This document shows, in pieces, positions 6,744 to 16,598 of a stretch of 64,000 bases of DNA. The DNA is from an uncultured Lachnospiraceae bacterium (lineage in GTDB: Bacteria > Bacillota > Clostridia > Lachnospirales > Lachnospiraceae). Every line of letters begins with the position of its first letter. Positions within the stretch are counted from its first letter, which is position 1. The translations under genes and the position numbers were made by a program. The DNA lies in contig CAMWFQ010000009.1 in assembly GCA_947173495.1 (NCBI GenBank), positions 1 through 64,000 of the forward strand, written 5' to 3'. The notes below the pieces were generated by a model. The model was not told where the DNA came from. It worked only from the letters and a program-made list of their open reading frames with translations, and did not search any database.

Positions 6744-8543
6744 ATGATCCGAATATTGATCAATCAACTGGGGTATGATTCCGAGGATACGAAAAAAGCT
6801 GTTTTGCAGGTGACAGCCGGTGAACAGCCGTTGGAAGAGAGCTTTACCATTTTTGAAGAACTGACGGGAAGGAAGGTCTACCAGGGCTTGCTGATAAAGT
6901 CTGCACCGGTTGCCAGATGGAACAAAGGGGATTTTTATGTGATGCCCTTTTCGGATTTTCAGCCGGATAAGAGTAAAAATTATGGATATTCTTATAAGCT
7001 TCGTGTAAAGACAACGGCTGGCGTGGTGGAATCATCTCCCTTTGAGATATACGGCAATGTCCTTGAGTATACAACCTTGTCCTCTGTTATGTATTATTTT
7101 AAGTCCCAGCGGGTGACAGGGGAGTATGAAAAGGCAGACCGTTGTCTGGCCTTTAAGGGCCCCAGAGAGGGGACCGTAGATATGCATGGGGGATGGAATG
7201 ATGCTACGGGAGATATCGGCGTCCATCTGACGCATCAGACGGTATCCGGCTATTTTAATGTGCAGCAGGGAAACCTGGCGGTTTTTACTTTCTACAAACT
7301 GATGGAACTGATAGAAGAGAGCAGCTGGGAATATTACGCTATTTTCAACCGCCGTATTCTGGATGAAGCTGCCTATGGAGCAAACTGGCTTATGCGCCGC
7401 CGTGCTCCTTCCGGATCTTTTTTCAAGGCAGGACCTCTGCGGCTGCCAGATGCCTATGAACTTTCTGAGGTGACCCGTAAATGTGGATTTGAATACAAGA
7501 ATACGATTGGAGCAGATGGAAAACAGATTCCTCCGGACCAGTGGACGATCACAGACGAAAGCTATGAGGCGTCCTTCAGGGGCGGCGGTGGTTATGCGGT
7601 GGCGGCGCTGGCCATGGCGGCCCGATACCCTTATGCTTCTTCGGAATATACCTCCTGGGAATATCTGGATGCGGCCCGGAGTTCCTTTTTGTATCTGGAA
7701 GAGAATAACGAGAAGTATACAAAGGACGGCAAATGGAATTTAATGGATGAGTATTGTGCGTTGGAGGCCTGCATTGAGCTGTACCGTACTTCCCGGGAAT
7801 TCGGATTTATGCGGCGGGCCCGGAATTATGCGGAGAAGATTATGGGGCACTATATTGGCAGGACAGAACGCAGCGGTTATCTGAGCCACGATGAAACGGA
7901 CAGACCATTCTTTTCCCCGGCGGAGGAAGGCGCGCCTGTTATGGCGCTGCTACACTATACGGAAATAGAAAAGGACGCGGAGCGGAGAGAAAAAGCAATC
8001 GAGACTGCAGAAAAGGTTATGTGGTTTTTGCTGGAAATGACGAACCGGGTATCCAATCCCTTCGGCTATGCCCGCGAGTATATACAGGACAGAGAAGGTA
8101 ACCGCAGAGAGCAGTTTTTCTTTCCCCATAACTCGGATGACGCGCCCTGGTGGCAGGGCGAGAATGCCCGGATTCTCTCGCTTTCGGCGGCGGCAAGATT
8201 GCTGATGGGGAAGACGCGGGACGCAGAGCTGGCAAAGGCGCTGCAGGAGTTTGCAGATGATCAGATTGCGTGGGTGCTGGGAATGAACCCTTATGATTCC
8301 TGTATGATGGTGAATCGTGGCAGGCATAACCCGGAGTATTTTTATAAATATCAGTATGATTTTATCGGAGCGCCGTGTGGGATTGTGAACGGCATTACCA
8401 GTGCAATAGACGATGAAGAGGGAATTGAATATGTGGCCTCGCCCCTGGATAACCCGCCGGTGGATGACAACTGGAGGTGGGCGGAGGAATGGCTTCCCCA
8501 TGCGATCTGGTATCTGCATGCGGTTGGCTTAAAGAGGCGTTAG
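6744..8543 (+). CDS. Glycoside hydrolase family 9 enzyme
   Basis: 599-residue protein with the architecture of GH9: an N-terminal immunoglobulin-like domain (about 1-105; start IRILINQLGYD is typical) and an (alpha/alpha)6 catalytic barrel. The conserved GGWNDATGD at 149-157 supplies the two Asp residues of the family (D153, D157). Late motifs WVLGMNPYDSCMMVNRG and NWRWAEEWLPHAIWY also fit. There is no signal peptide, so it should act in the cytoplasm on imported oligosaccharides, as do the GH9 exo-acting glucosidases or glucosaminidases, rather than as a secreted endocellulase. GGGAG ribosome site precedes the ATG. Its place after importer 1 supports a trimming role. Family assignment is firm; substrate is not. 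Confidence 0.85.
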   Translation: MIRILINQLGYDSEDTKKAVLQVTAGEQPLEESFTIFEELTGRKVYQGLLIKSAPVARWNKGDFYVMPFSDFQPDKSKNYGYSYKLRVKTTAGVVESSPFEIYGNVLEYTTLSSVMYYFKSQRVTGEYEKADRCLAFKGPREGTVDMHGGWNDATGDIGVHLTHQTVSGYFNVQQGNLAVFTFYKLMELIEESSWEYYAIFNRRILDEAAYGANWLMRRRAPSGSFFKAGPLRLPDAYELSEVTRKCGFEYKNTIGADGKQIPPDQWTITDESYEASFRGGGGYAVAALAMAARYPYASSEYTSWEYLDAARSSFLYLEENNEKYTKDGKWNLMDEYCALEACIELYRTSREFGFMRRARNYAEKIMGHYIGRTERSGYLSHDETDRPFFSPAEEGAPVMALLHYTEIEKDAERREKAIETAEKVMWFLLEMTNRVSNPFGYAREYIQDREGNRREQFFFPHNSDDAPWWQGENARILSLSAAARLLMGKTRDAELAKALQEFADDQIAWVLGMNPYDSCMMVNRGRHNPEYFYKYQYDFIGAPCGIVNGITSAIDDEEGIEYVASPLDNPPVDDNWRWAEEWLPHAIWYLHAVGLKRR

Positions 8544-8570
8544 AAGATATGGAAAGGAGTATTGGGTGTT

Positions 8571-9674
8571 ATGTCAGGAGCTTTAGACGCTCTTTTAAAT
8601 AAATTCCTGGATATGGATATTCCGGCGTTTGACTGCCTGGTCTATTATAAAGGAGAAGAGGTTTACCGTCGTCTGGCGGGGTATGGCGATTATGAAAAAA
8701 CAAGAGCACTGAGTACGGAACAGCGGTTTTATATTTATTCGGTTACAAAGCTGATGACAGTGACTGCTGTACTGCAAATGGTGGAAGCGGGCAGGCTTCG
8801 GCTGGAGGACAGACTGAGCGACTTTCTTCCGGAGTTTGAACATATGACAGTAAAGGAAGGGAAAAGTATCCGGGATGCGATTATTCCTGTCACGATCAGA
8901 CATTTGCTTACAATGACGGCAGGATTTAATTACGACCGTTCTTTGGAACGCCCCGCATGGCGTCGGGCACGCGCGGCCTCGGACGGACATTGTCCCACCG
9001 TACAGACAGTATGCTTTCTGGCACAGGAACCGTTGGAATATGAACCGGGAGAAGGGTGGGAATACAGTTTTGCGCATGATATTCTGGCGGCAGTTGTGGA
9101 GATACTTAGCGGGCAACGTTTTGGAGAATATGTAAGGGATCATGTGTTTGCTCCCCTGGGGATGAGACATTCCACCTTCGATGTTTCAGAAATAGCGGAA
9201 AAGGATTTGTGTGCACAATATCGTTACAGGGAAGAAACACATGAGCTGATAAACTGTGGAAAAGAGATTCAGAATGGGTTCAGACTCGGAGATCTGTATG
9301 AGAGCGGCGGGGCGGGATGCTGTTCCACCGCAGAGGATGTGATGAAGCTGTTGGAATCGCTGCGCAAAGGAGAAATCCTCAGACCGGAGACGGTTACAGC
9401 TTTGTCCGGGAATCAGTTATCCGGAATACAGACCGGGATGTTTCAGAGGGCACAGTCGGATACACGCTATGGATATGGTCTTGGAGTGGGATGTCCCAAT
9501 GGTACGCCGGGCTGGAGCTGTTTTGGCTGGGGCGGCGCCGCAGGCGCTTACTGTGCGGTTGACAGAGAAAACGATCTCTGCTTGATCTATCTGCAGCATG
9601 TATTAAACACACCCAACAAGTATTTGAGGCGAGAGCTTTATCCTGCCGCGAAACAAGAACTGAGAATCAATTAA
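8571..9674 (+). CDS. Serine hydrolase, beta-lactamase/esterase family
   Basis: 367-residue member of the class C beta-lactamase-like serine hydrolases (Pfam Beta-lactamase). The nucleophile motif S57-V-T-K60 (SxxK) is clear. The expected YxN is Tyr165-Ser-Phe167 (WEYSF), so the Asn is replaced, and the third box appears as FGWGGAAG. This pattern fits esterases and peptidases of the family better than a resistance beta-lactamase. There is no signal peptide. A TTG at 8562 is in frame but only two bases after the AGGAG site; the ATG at 8571, eleven bases away, is preferred. It follows the GH9 gene by 27 bp and probably belongs to the same operon; removing acyl groups from imported sugars is one possible role (inference). 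Confidence 0.8.
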   Translation: MSGALDALLNKFLDMDIPAFDCLVYYKGEEVYRRLAGYGDYEKTRALSTEQRFYIYSVTKLMTVTAVLQMVEAGRLRLEDRLSDFLPEFEHMTVKEGKSIRDAIIPVTIRHLLTMTAGFNYDRSLERPAWRRARAASDGHCPTVQTVCFLAQEPLEYEPGEGWEYSFAHDILAAVVEILSGQRFGEYVRDHVFAPLGMRHSTFDVSEIAEKDLCAQYRYREETHELINCGKEIQNGFRLGDLYESGGAGCCSTAEDVMKLLESLRKGEILRPETVTALSGNQLSGIQTGMFQRAQSDTRYGYGLGVGCPNGTPGWSCFGWGGAAGAYCAVDRENDLCLIYLQHVLNTPNKYLRRELYPAAKQELRIN

Positions 9675-9836
9675 TCAGAGATAACCGGTCAGAGGCTTGG
9701 GTTCAGTAAAATTCAGGAAGAATATAAGTTGCTTACGGCAACATTTGCGAATTTCTGCTATAATAATTCCTGAAGAGCATTTTTTTACAGAACAGCGTTC
9801 GGTAAAAGATTATAATCGACAGGAGGGTCTGTTATC

Positions 9837-10991
9837 ATGCATACATATATTCCTTCATATCTTCGCAGCAAGAATCGTGGTGTGGTACTGCAATTATTTA
9901 TTCAACATAGACTTCTTTCAAAGGCAGATATTGCAAAGCAGTCCAGTCTGACTTTTCCCACGGTTACAAACGTTATTTCGGATTTCATTCAGATGGGTCT
10001 TGTGTCGAAAACCGACAACATGTTCACATCTGAGAACGGACTGGGACGAAAGAGCGTACAATTGCGTTTGAACGAGAATGCCGTCAGTACAATCGGGATC
10101 TTTTTTGAGGGAAATCATTTACGTGTGGGGTTGATGAATCTTTTGCATGAAGTGGTCGACTGTATTGATTACTCCCTGCAGATTGATCCTTCTACACCAG
10201 AGGAGTATGAAGTCATTTCCAGACATATGACGGACGCGGCTGATACGCTTGTGCAGGCACATCCGGAAACACGCGTGCTTGGAGTCGGAATTGGTATGCC
10301 GGGTGTAGTTGACGCAAAAAACAGCACCTTTCGCAGATGGGGGAAATTGTATCATTTTTATGATTTTTATAAAACGTTTGATAAAAATTTCTCATTACCT
10401 GTTTTTATAGAAAATGATATTAATGCGGCCGCTCTTGGCGAGACGATCCTGCGAAATGATCCAGATTTTTCCAATCTTTTTTTCCTTTCCATTGGGACCG
10501 GCACAGGCGCCGGCCTTATCATCAATGACCGCATATGGCATGGCAATATGAACTATGCCGGGGATGTGGGCATGGTGATGAACGAGCTGGATCTTGTCAG
10601 TCTGCCCGGGGATTTTGCGTCCTTACGTCTGAATAATCAAATCTGCGTCAGCGCAATTGAGAAAAGATTCTGTGTAGATATTACCCATAAAATTCCCTGC
10701 AGTGAAGACAAAAAACAGAAAATAAGCGAGTATGTAGTAGAACGTTTTCTTCCTATGATCTATAATTTGAACTATATTCTGGATATAACAAATTATGTTC
10801 TTTCCGGGTCCCTCATAGACTACCTTGGAGATGTGGTTTTCGATTGCACACACAGGCATTTGGAGCAGCTGCAGCAGTTGGACATGATCCCGATGCAGGT
10901 AAAAGTTATTCCGAGTATCCACCGCAACGTTGGGATAGTGGGTGCGGCGGACATTGCTCTTGGCAACAGACTGTCGGCGATTCTGGATTGA
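9837..10991 (+). CDS. ROK-family transcriptional regulator
   Basis: 384-residue NagC/XylR-type repressor: a MarR-like winged helix at the N-terminus (LLSKADIAKQSSLTFPTVTN, residues 24-43) joined to a ROK sugar-binding domain (GVGIGMPG, ENDINAAALGE, SIGTGTGAGLI). Such proteins bind operators until a sugar or phospho-sugar releases them. The Cys-rich zinc motif of ROK proteins (CxCGxxGC) is not present in the expected place after HGNMNYAGDVG, so it may lack that metal site or be a degenerate branch. ATG at 9837 follows AGGAGGG. It stands between importer operon 1 and importer operon 2 and could control either. Confidence 0.88.
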   Translation: MHTYIPSYLRSKNRGVVLQLFIQHRLLSKADIAKQSSLTFPTVTNVISDFIQMGLVSKTDNMFTSENGLGRKSVQLRLNENAVSTIGIFFEGNHLRVGLMNLLHEVVDCIDYSLQIDPSTPEEYEVISRHMTDAADTLVQAHPETRVLGVGIGMPGVVDAKNSTFRRWGKLYHFYDFYKTFDKNFSLPVFIENDINAAALGETILRNDPDFSNLFFLSIGTGTGAGLIINDRIWHGNMNYAGDVGMVMNELDLVSLPGDFASLRLNNQICVSAIEKRFCVDITHKIPCSEDKKQKISEYVVERFLPMIYNLNYILDITNYVLSGSLIDYLGDVVFDCTHRHLEQLQQLDMIPMQVKVIPSIHRNVGIVGAADIALGNRLSAILD

Positions 10992-11201
10992 AGATAAGAT
11001 TTGCTTTTTCAAAATGTCACAAAAAGAAAAAACCCCATCACAAAAACAACATTTCTTTCGCAGAGTGCATAAGATTATCAGAACTTATATCACAAAAATA
11101 ACAATTTGAAACACAAAAATTACAGATTCATCCCTTCGTTTACAGATAAAATGAATTTCAACAAACATTCAATTTTACTGAATCAAACGGAGGGATTCAT
11201 T

Positions 11202-12719
11202 ATGAAAATGAAAAAAGTGATCGCACTGATCAGTGCGGCGGCGATGGTAGTTTCCCTTGCAGCCTGCGGCGGAAGTGATTCCTCAGGCGGCAGTTCATCA
11301 GAAGGCAGTACTGCTTCGGAAGGCAGTTCATCAGAGGGCGGATCGGACAGCGCCGGCGGCAGCGGAGAGGTGCAGGGGGTGGCGCTTCATCTTCCCACGG
11401 TTTATGATCTTCCGGATGCCGAAATGGTGGAAGCAGAGATCAATAAGATTGCAGAAGAAAAATACGGCCTGCGTTTTGATATCAATTTTATCTCCACAGG
11501 AAACTGGCAGCAGCAGTCCAACCTTCTTTTTACAGGTGATGAGGCGGATGTGATCGCAGTATTCGGAACACCCCTTACCACATTCGTGAAGAACGGACAG
11601 CTGACAGATCTTACTGATTATTATGCCAATGCATCCGACGAGTTCAAGAAGGTATGGTCGGCAGAGGAAATGAAGGGAACAACCATTGACGGAAAGATTT
11701 ATGCGGTTCCCAATCTGAGAAATTTCGGTAACTATTTCGGCCTGAATATTGATACGGAAGTGGCAGCCGAGCTGAATATTGAAGACGGTCAGCATCTGAC
11801 CATGCAGGAGGTAAGTGATTTCCTCTATGCAGCTCATGAGAAATATCCGGACCGTTACGCATTGGTTCCTCAGGGCGGAACAACTCTGATCGGCCAGTGG
11901 TCATGGGACGGGCTCGGAGACGAGAGATGGGTCGGCGTCCTGGAAGACTGCGGGCAGGATACCACCGTTAAGAATGTTCTGGATATCGATGACTTTACAG
12001 AGTTCTGTACATGGGCCGAGACCTGGTATAAGGATGGGTTGATCATGCCGGACATTCTCAGCAATACCACCCCCTGGCAGACAATGATTCTGAACAAGCA
12101 GGCGATTTCCGTATTTGACAATTATGGCGTCAATGCAGCTGCCGGATGTATCCGTACCGTTGTAATCGACAAATGGGCACAGTCCAATTCCTATCAGGCT
12201 CTGTGCTATGGAATCAACCAGAATTCTTCCAATAAAGATGCTGCCTGGAAAGCAATGGAAGTTCTTTATACGGACAAAGAGATCTGCACGCTGCTGGCGG
12301 ACGGTATCGAAGGGACACACTATGTGGTGAACGACGACGGAACCATTTCCTTCCCGGAGGGAAAAACCGCTGCCGACTGCGGATACGGTATGGCGGAAGG
12401 ATACTGGATCGTTCCTTATTCAGGAAACACCTACCCGCTGGATATCAACGGACCGACCTTCTTTGAGGATCTGATCACCTTTAATAAGGAGACTCTTAAG
12501 ACCAAGGCTTTTGGATTTGCTTTTGATACCACGCCGGTTACCGATCAGTATGCCGCATGCTTAAGCGTAATGGATAAGTATTATCAGCCGCTTATGTCCG
12601 GCGCTGTGGATGTTCAGAGTACCATCGATCAGGCAAAGGGCGAGCTGGAAGCAGCCGGTATCAATGAGATCATTGCCGAAAAGCAGAAACAGCTGGACGA
12701 GTTCCTCAGCGCACAGTAG
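11202..12719 (+). CDS. Sugar ABC importer 2: LipO-type binding lipoprotein
   Basis: 505-residue lipoprotein binding protein of the LipO/YtcQ group. Signal peptide with lipobox SLAAC (Cys near residue 23), then a Gly/Ser/Glu linker (to about residue 50), then the two-lobe fold. The C-terminal 140 residues (from about WIVPYSGNTYPL to the end) match the DUF3502-type domain usual in this group. The open frame begins at 11106, but the ATG at 11202 directly starts the signal peptide and has a CGGAGGG site. It is the first gene of an operon with LplB- and YtcP-type permeases. A close paralogue lacking the lipobox is encoded at 21843. Confidence 0.9.
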   Translation: MKMKKVIALISAAAMVVSLAACGGSDSSGGSSSEGSTASEGSSSEGGSDSAGGSGEVQGVALHLPTVYDLPDAEMVEAEINKIAEEKYGLRFDINFISTGNWQQQSNLLFTGDEADVIAVFGTPLTTFVKNGQLTDLTDYYANASDEFKKVWSAEEMKGTTIDGKIYAVPNLRNFGNYFGLNIDTEVAAELNIEDGQHLTMQEVSDFLYAAHEKYPDRYALVPQGGTTLIGQWSWDGLGDERWVGVLEDCGQDTTVKNVLDIDDFTEFCTWAETWYKDGLIMPDILSNTTPWQTMILNKQAISVFDNYGVNAAAGCIRTVVIDKWAQSNSYQALCYGINQNSSNKDAAWKAMEVLYTDKEICTLLADGIEGTHYVVNDDGTISFPEGKTAADCGYGMAEGYWIVPYSGNTYPLDINGPTFFEDLITFNKETLKTKAFGFAFDTTPVTDQYAACLSVMDKYYQPLMSGAVDVQSTIDQAKGELEAAGINEIIAEKQKQLDEFLSAQ

Positions 12720-12773
12720 AGGTTTCATGTAGTTTTCTGCAGGAAAGAAAAGAGTAAAATAAAACAGAATATA

Positions 12774-12841
12774 ACCGCTGTTGAAGGCAAAGCCCCAGGC
12801 GTAGAGCCTGCCGGAACGAACCCGAGACAGCGGTAATTTTT
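12774..12841 (+). terminator. Nested hairpin between binding protein and permeases
   Basis: ACCGCTGT (12774-12781) pairs with ACAGCGGT (12827-12834) and is followed by AATTTTT. Inside lies a second stem, CAGGC/GCCTG (12796-12810). This looks like a leaky terminator or mRNA-stabilising structure that lets the binding protein be made in excess over the permeases, a common arrangement in such operons. It matches no riboswitch class I recognise. Confidence 0.5.
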
Positions 12842-12858
12842 AAGAAAGGAAGAATTCT

Positions 12859-13803
12859 ATGGCAAAGAATGCAAAAGCGGCGGCAAAAAAGAAAAGTCCG
12901 GCCAGAAATGCAAGAATGACGCTTGCCCTGTTTTCCATGATGCTGCCGGGCCTGATTTATCTGATCATCAATAATTATATTCCCATGGCGGGCCTGGTCA
13001 TTGCGTTTAAGAGGTTTGATTACAGCAAGGGAATCTGGGGAAGCGACTGGGCAGGGATCAGTAACTTTACTTATCTGTTTAAGACCAATGACGCATTTAA
13101 TATTATACGAAATACCATTGGCTATAATTTTGTGTTTATTATTCTGGGAACCGTTGTGGCAGTGGCGATTGCCATTATGCTGAATTTTCTCAGGGGAACC
13201 ATGAACAAGAAAATCTATCAGACAGTGATTCTGATTCCTTATCTGATTTCCATGGTAGTGGTCTCCTATATTGTTTTCGGCTTTTTAAGTCAGGAAAACG
13301 GTTATCTGAACAAAATCATTGAATCCCTGGGCGGGAAACCCATTAGCTGGTACACCACATCGAAGTACTGGCCGGTAATATTGACCATTGTGAATCTGTG
13401 GAAAGGATTCGGCTATACCAGCATTCTGTACTATGCCACTGTAATCGGTATTGACTCATCTCTTTATGAGGCGGCGACAGTGGACGGGGCCAGCAAGTGG
13501 AAACAGGTATGGCATGTAACACTTCCGGGACTGAGGGGCACCATTATTACTATGACACTGCTGAATCTGGGCCGTATGTTTTATTCGGATTTCGGTCTGT
13601 TCTATCAGGTTCCCATGCGCTCCGGCATGATCTCCTCTGTGACCGACACCATCGACGTGTTCGTTTACAAGGGACTGACACAGTTAAATGATATCGGAAG
13701 ATCTTCCGCAGCAGGCTTTTTGCAGTCTGTTCTTGGCTTTATTCTGGTACTGGCGGCTAACGCCATTGTCCGGAAGATCGACGAAGAGAACGCTTTATTC
13801 TAG
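12859..13803 (+). CDS. Sugar ABC importer 2: LplB-type permease
   Basis: 314-residue permease of the LplB branch, with a Lys/Ala-rich cytoplasmic start, six hydrophobic segments and the periplasmic-side motif NNYIPMAGLVIAFKRFDY characteristic of that branch. EAA loop: LYEAATVDGASKWKQVWHVT, followed by LPG. Ribosome site AAAGGAAG. It follows the binding protein after a hairpin and is 12 bp from the next permease. LplB/YtcP-type systems import complex plant oligosaccharides in several Firmicutes, so GH5/GH3/GH78 downstream are logical partners. Confidence 0.9.
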   Translation: MAKNAKAAAKKKSPARNARMTLALFSMMLPGLIYLIINNYIPMAGLVIAFKRFDYSKGIWGSDWAGISNFTYLFKTNDAFNIIRNTIGYNFVFIILGTVVAVAIAIMLNFLRGTMNKKIYQTVILIPYLISMVVVSYIVFGFLSQENGYLNKIIESLGGKPISWYTTSKYWPVILTIVNLWKGFGYTSILYYATVIGIDSSLYEAATVDGASKWKQVWHVTLPGLRGTIITMTLLNLGRMFYSDFGLFYQVPMRSGMISSVTDTIDVFVYKGLTQLNDIGRSSAAGFLQSVLGFILVLAANAIVRKIDEENALF

Positions 13804-13815
13804 GAGGGGAGAAGT

Positions 13816-14703
13816 ATGGTATCAAAAAATAAAACAGGACAGATTGTCTTAAATATCATCTTTATTCTGCTGACCATTGCTGCGCTGGCGCCGTTTCTGC
13901 TTCTGGTGTCCTCCTCTCTCTCCAGTGAAGAAGCACTGGCACAGTACGGGTACAGGTTCTGGCCCAAAAGCTGGTCCTTTGGAGCATATACTTACTTGTT
14001 TAAAAGCAGTATGAAAATTGTGAGAGGATATGGAATTACAATTCTGGTAACTCTGATCGGGACACTGGCAAGCGTTACAATGACGATTATGTTTGCTTAT
14101 CCGCTTTCCAGAAAGGAGCTTCCCTTCCGCTATGGATTTTCTTTCTTTGTATTTTTCACCATGCTGTTTAACGGAGGGCTGGTGCCCACCTATATGATGT
14201 ACACTCAGACCTTCCATATTAAGAATACCTTATGGGCGCTGGTGGTTCCCTCCCTTCTGATGAGTGGATTCTATGTGATTATGATGCGTTCTTTCTTTAC
14301 CGCCAATATACCGGACGCACTGGTGGAGGCGGCCCGGATCGACGGAGCGGGAGAATATATGATTCTGTGGAAGATTGTGCTTCCTCTTTCCAAGCCCATG
14401 ATGGCGACCATTTCCCTGATGTCGGGGCTGGGCTACTGGAATGACTGGATGAACAGCATGTACTACGTGACAGACGAAAAGCTTTACAGCATTCAGGCAA
14501 TCTTAAATACGATCATTACAAATATCCAATTCCTGACCAGTGGACAGAGCTCAGCTGCTTCCGCCGTGGATGTGGGAAAGCTTCCCAGCGTCAGCGCCCG
14601 TATGGCCATCGCGGTGATCGGAATTTTGCCGGTACTCTGTATTTATCCTTTCTTCCAGAAGTATTTTGTGAAAGGAATTGTGGTTGGCGGCGTCAAAGGA
14701 TGA
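13816..14703 (+). CDS. Sugar ABC importer 2: LplC/YtcP-type permease
   Basis: 295-residue permease with six hydrophobic segments. It contains the YtcP-branch motif FNGGLVPTYMMYT, an EAA loop (ALVEAARIDGAGEYMILWKI) and the C-terminus KGIVVGGVKG. Strong AGGAGGGGAG ribosome site. It completes importer 2 with the genes at 11202 and 12859. A short TCCTTC/GAAGGA hairpin (14715-14737) without a U-tract lies downstream, and the GH5 gene begins 139 bp later, probably in the same transcript. Confidence 0.9.
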   Translation: MVSKNKTGQIVLNIIFILLTIAALAPFLLLVSSSLSSEEALAQYGYRFWPKSWSFGAYTYLFKSSMKIVRGYGITILVTLIGTLASVTMTIMFAYPLSRKELPFRYGFSFFVFFTMLFNGGLVPTYMMYTQTFHIKNTLWALVVPSLLMSGFYVIMMRSFFTANIPDALVEAARIDGAGEYMILWKIVLPLSKPMMATISLMSGLGYWNDWMNSMYYVTDEKLYSIQAILNTIITNIQFLTSGQSSAASAVDVGKLPSVSARMAIAVIGILPVLCIYPFFQKYFVKGIVVGGVKG

Positions 14704-14842
14704 TGGGAAAGTCCTCCTTCGTTTGCATTGTGAAGGATAAGGAATCATGATATATTTGAGACAGAGAAGATAAAAGAAGGAAGAAAGCGCCGTGAAAGGA
14801 GCGGCATAAATTTGGGGATTATTGAAAGCAAGGGAGGTTACG

Positions 14843-16564
14843 ATGAATCAATTTTCCAGAGAACGTGTGAAAGGGTTTCTTCATACAGATGGAACCAGAA
14901 TGGTCAACGGAGATGGGGAGCCCATCGTCCTTCGGGGCTGGGGTGTGGGATGCTGGATGAATCCGGAAGGGTTTATGATCGGGGGCGTGCCTCTTTTTAC
15001 GGAAGTAGGGACATTTGAGGATTTTGCGCTGCCCAGAAGGTTTGAGCGGGGCAGGACGATGGAGTCAACGGTGCGGGAGCTGTGCGGAACAGCTTATGCG
15101 AAGGAATTTGCCCGACGCTGGTACCGGGAATATCTGCAGGAGGAGGATATCCGCCTGATGGCTGAGATGGGATATAACTCTGTGCGGCTTCCGGTAAGCG
15201 CGCGCCTTTTTCTGGAGGAGGAGCCGGAGATCCGATGGATAGAGGAAGGCTTTGCGGTGGTGGATCAGGTTCTTGACTGGTGCGAAAAGTACAGAATCTA
15301 TGCGATCCTTGACATGCATGGAGCCCCGGGCGGACAGTCGGCGCTGGCCTGTGATGACGGGCTCGACAACCGGCCTCACATGTTCATGGAGCCGGAGAGC
15401 AGAGAGCGGACGATCTTTCTCTGGGAGGAATTTGCCCGGCGGTATGCAAAGCGGTGGATTGTGGGCGGGTATGATCTGATCAACGAGCCGCTCTCCGGTC
15501 CGGATTGCAGAAGGCTGATTCCGGAACTGGGAAAATTCTATGACGAGCTGATTCCAAGAATACGGAAGATTGATACAAAGCATATGCTGACCCTGGAGGG
15601 AGCAGTGTTTTCCATGGATATGGATATTTTTGACCATGACTATGATCCCCGGTGGCATAACTGGTGTATCCATATTCATTACTATGGTTTTTCCCCCCAG
15701 GTAAGAGACCTGTACCGTTTCCTGGACGCCTCCCTTCGCTGTCAGGTTCCCATCTGGATCGGAGAGGGCGGAAGTGATCCTGTCTCCAACAGTATTTTCT
15801 ATGAAATAGCGGCAGCTTATGATATCGGGTATGCTCTCTGGTCCTGGAAGAAGGCGGATGATCCCAAAGGAGACGGCAGGGCGGCTGTCAGCTATCCGCT
15901 TCCGGATAACTGGGATGTGATGCGGGAATTTATCCGGAATGGAGGCCCCCGTCCATCCTATCGGGAATCCCGAAAAATTTTTGATGAAATGCTGGAAAAA
16001 ATGAAACCGGAAAACTATACCATTGACTGGACATACAACCGCTATAACCTGCGCCAGCCAGGGATTCGGCTTCCGGGCGTGGGATTTGACGAGGGGAGCC
16101 AGAAGGCGGGAGGATGGCGCTTTGGAAATGCATTTGGATACCGCACGGAAACCGGCATGAAGATGCCGTTGCGGCCGGGGGTTCTGCCGCCCCAGAGGGT
16201 AGTGGTTCCCACAGGAGAGAAACTGCGTGAATCAGACCCTCTTAGGGATCTGTGTCTGGAACTGGGGGAAGGGGAGCAAGTCTCCTATACCATCCGTGAC
16301 GTGACAAATTCCTGTCTGGTCAGGATCTGCGGCAGGGATATGGCGCCGGGAAAACTCCAGGTGATCTGCGAGGACCCGGAGGGAAAAAAGGAAGTATCCG
16401 AAACGCTCCTTGCCGGAGCGGGAAGAAGCCTGACAGAGAGCTCGTCGGGAACAGCAGTGCAGGTGCAGGCGGCCAAAGCCGAATGGCAGAAGATAACGGT
16501 CAGGGTTATCAGCGGCTGTGTGCAGATCGACGAGGTGGAATTTGTAAGGCAGGAGAACAGATAA
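14843..16564 (+). CDS. Glycoside hydrolase family 5 enzyme
   Basis: 573-residue protein with a GH5 (beta/alpha)8 barrel (about residues 15-370) and a C-terminal beta-rich domain (about 400-573) that may bind carbohydrate. The acid/base is in YDLINEPL (E215). The substrate-site HIHYYGF precedes the likely nucleophile in PIWIGEGG (E308). There is no signal peptide, suggesting intracellular action on imported oligosaccharides. Ribosome site AGGGAGG precedes the ATG at 14843; the in-frame TTG at 14822 lacks one. It lies between importer 2 and a GH3, so sequential hydrolysis of a beta-linked glycoside is the simple model. The exact GH5 subfamily cannot be assigned by eye. Confidence 0.85.
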   Translation: MNQFSRERVKGFLHTDGTRMVNGDGEPIVLRGWGVGCWMNPEGFMIGGVPLFTEVGTFEDFALPRRFERGRTMESTVRELCGTAYAKEFARRWYREYLQEEDIRLMAEMGYNSVRLPVSARLFLEEEPEIRWIEEGFAVVDQVLDWCEKYRIYAILDMHGAPGGQSALACDDGLDNRPHMFMEPESRERTIFLWEEFARRYAKRWIVGGYDLINEPLSGPDCRRLIPELGKFYDELIPRIRKIDTKHMLTLEGAVFSMDMDIFDHDYDPRWHNWCIHIHYYGFSPQVRDLYRFLDASLRCQVPIWIGEGGSDPVSNSIFYEIAAAYDIGYALWSWKKADDPKGDGRAAVSYPLPDNWDVMREFIRNGGPRPSYRESRKIFDEMLEKMKPENYTIDWTYNRYNLRQPGIRLPGVGFDEGSQKAGGWRFGNAFGYRTETGMKMPLRPGVLPPQRVVVPTGEKLRESDPLRDLCLELGEGEQVSYTIRDVTNSCLVRICGRDMAPGKLQVICEDPEGKKEVSETLLAGAGRSLTESSSGTAVQVQAAKAEWQKITVRVISGCVQIDEVEFVRQENR

Positions 16565-16598
16565 ATCATCAGCCGTACTGAAAGGAGGCAATGAAACT

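Noticed and set aside
12771-12841. Riboswitch before the LplB-type permease
   Set aside because: The structure is a simple nested stem and shows none of the conserved cores of riboswitch classes I recognise.
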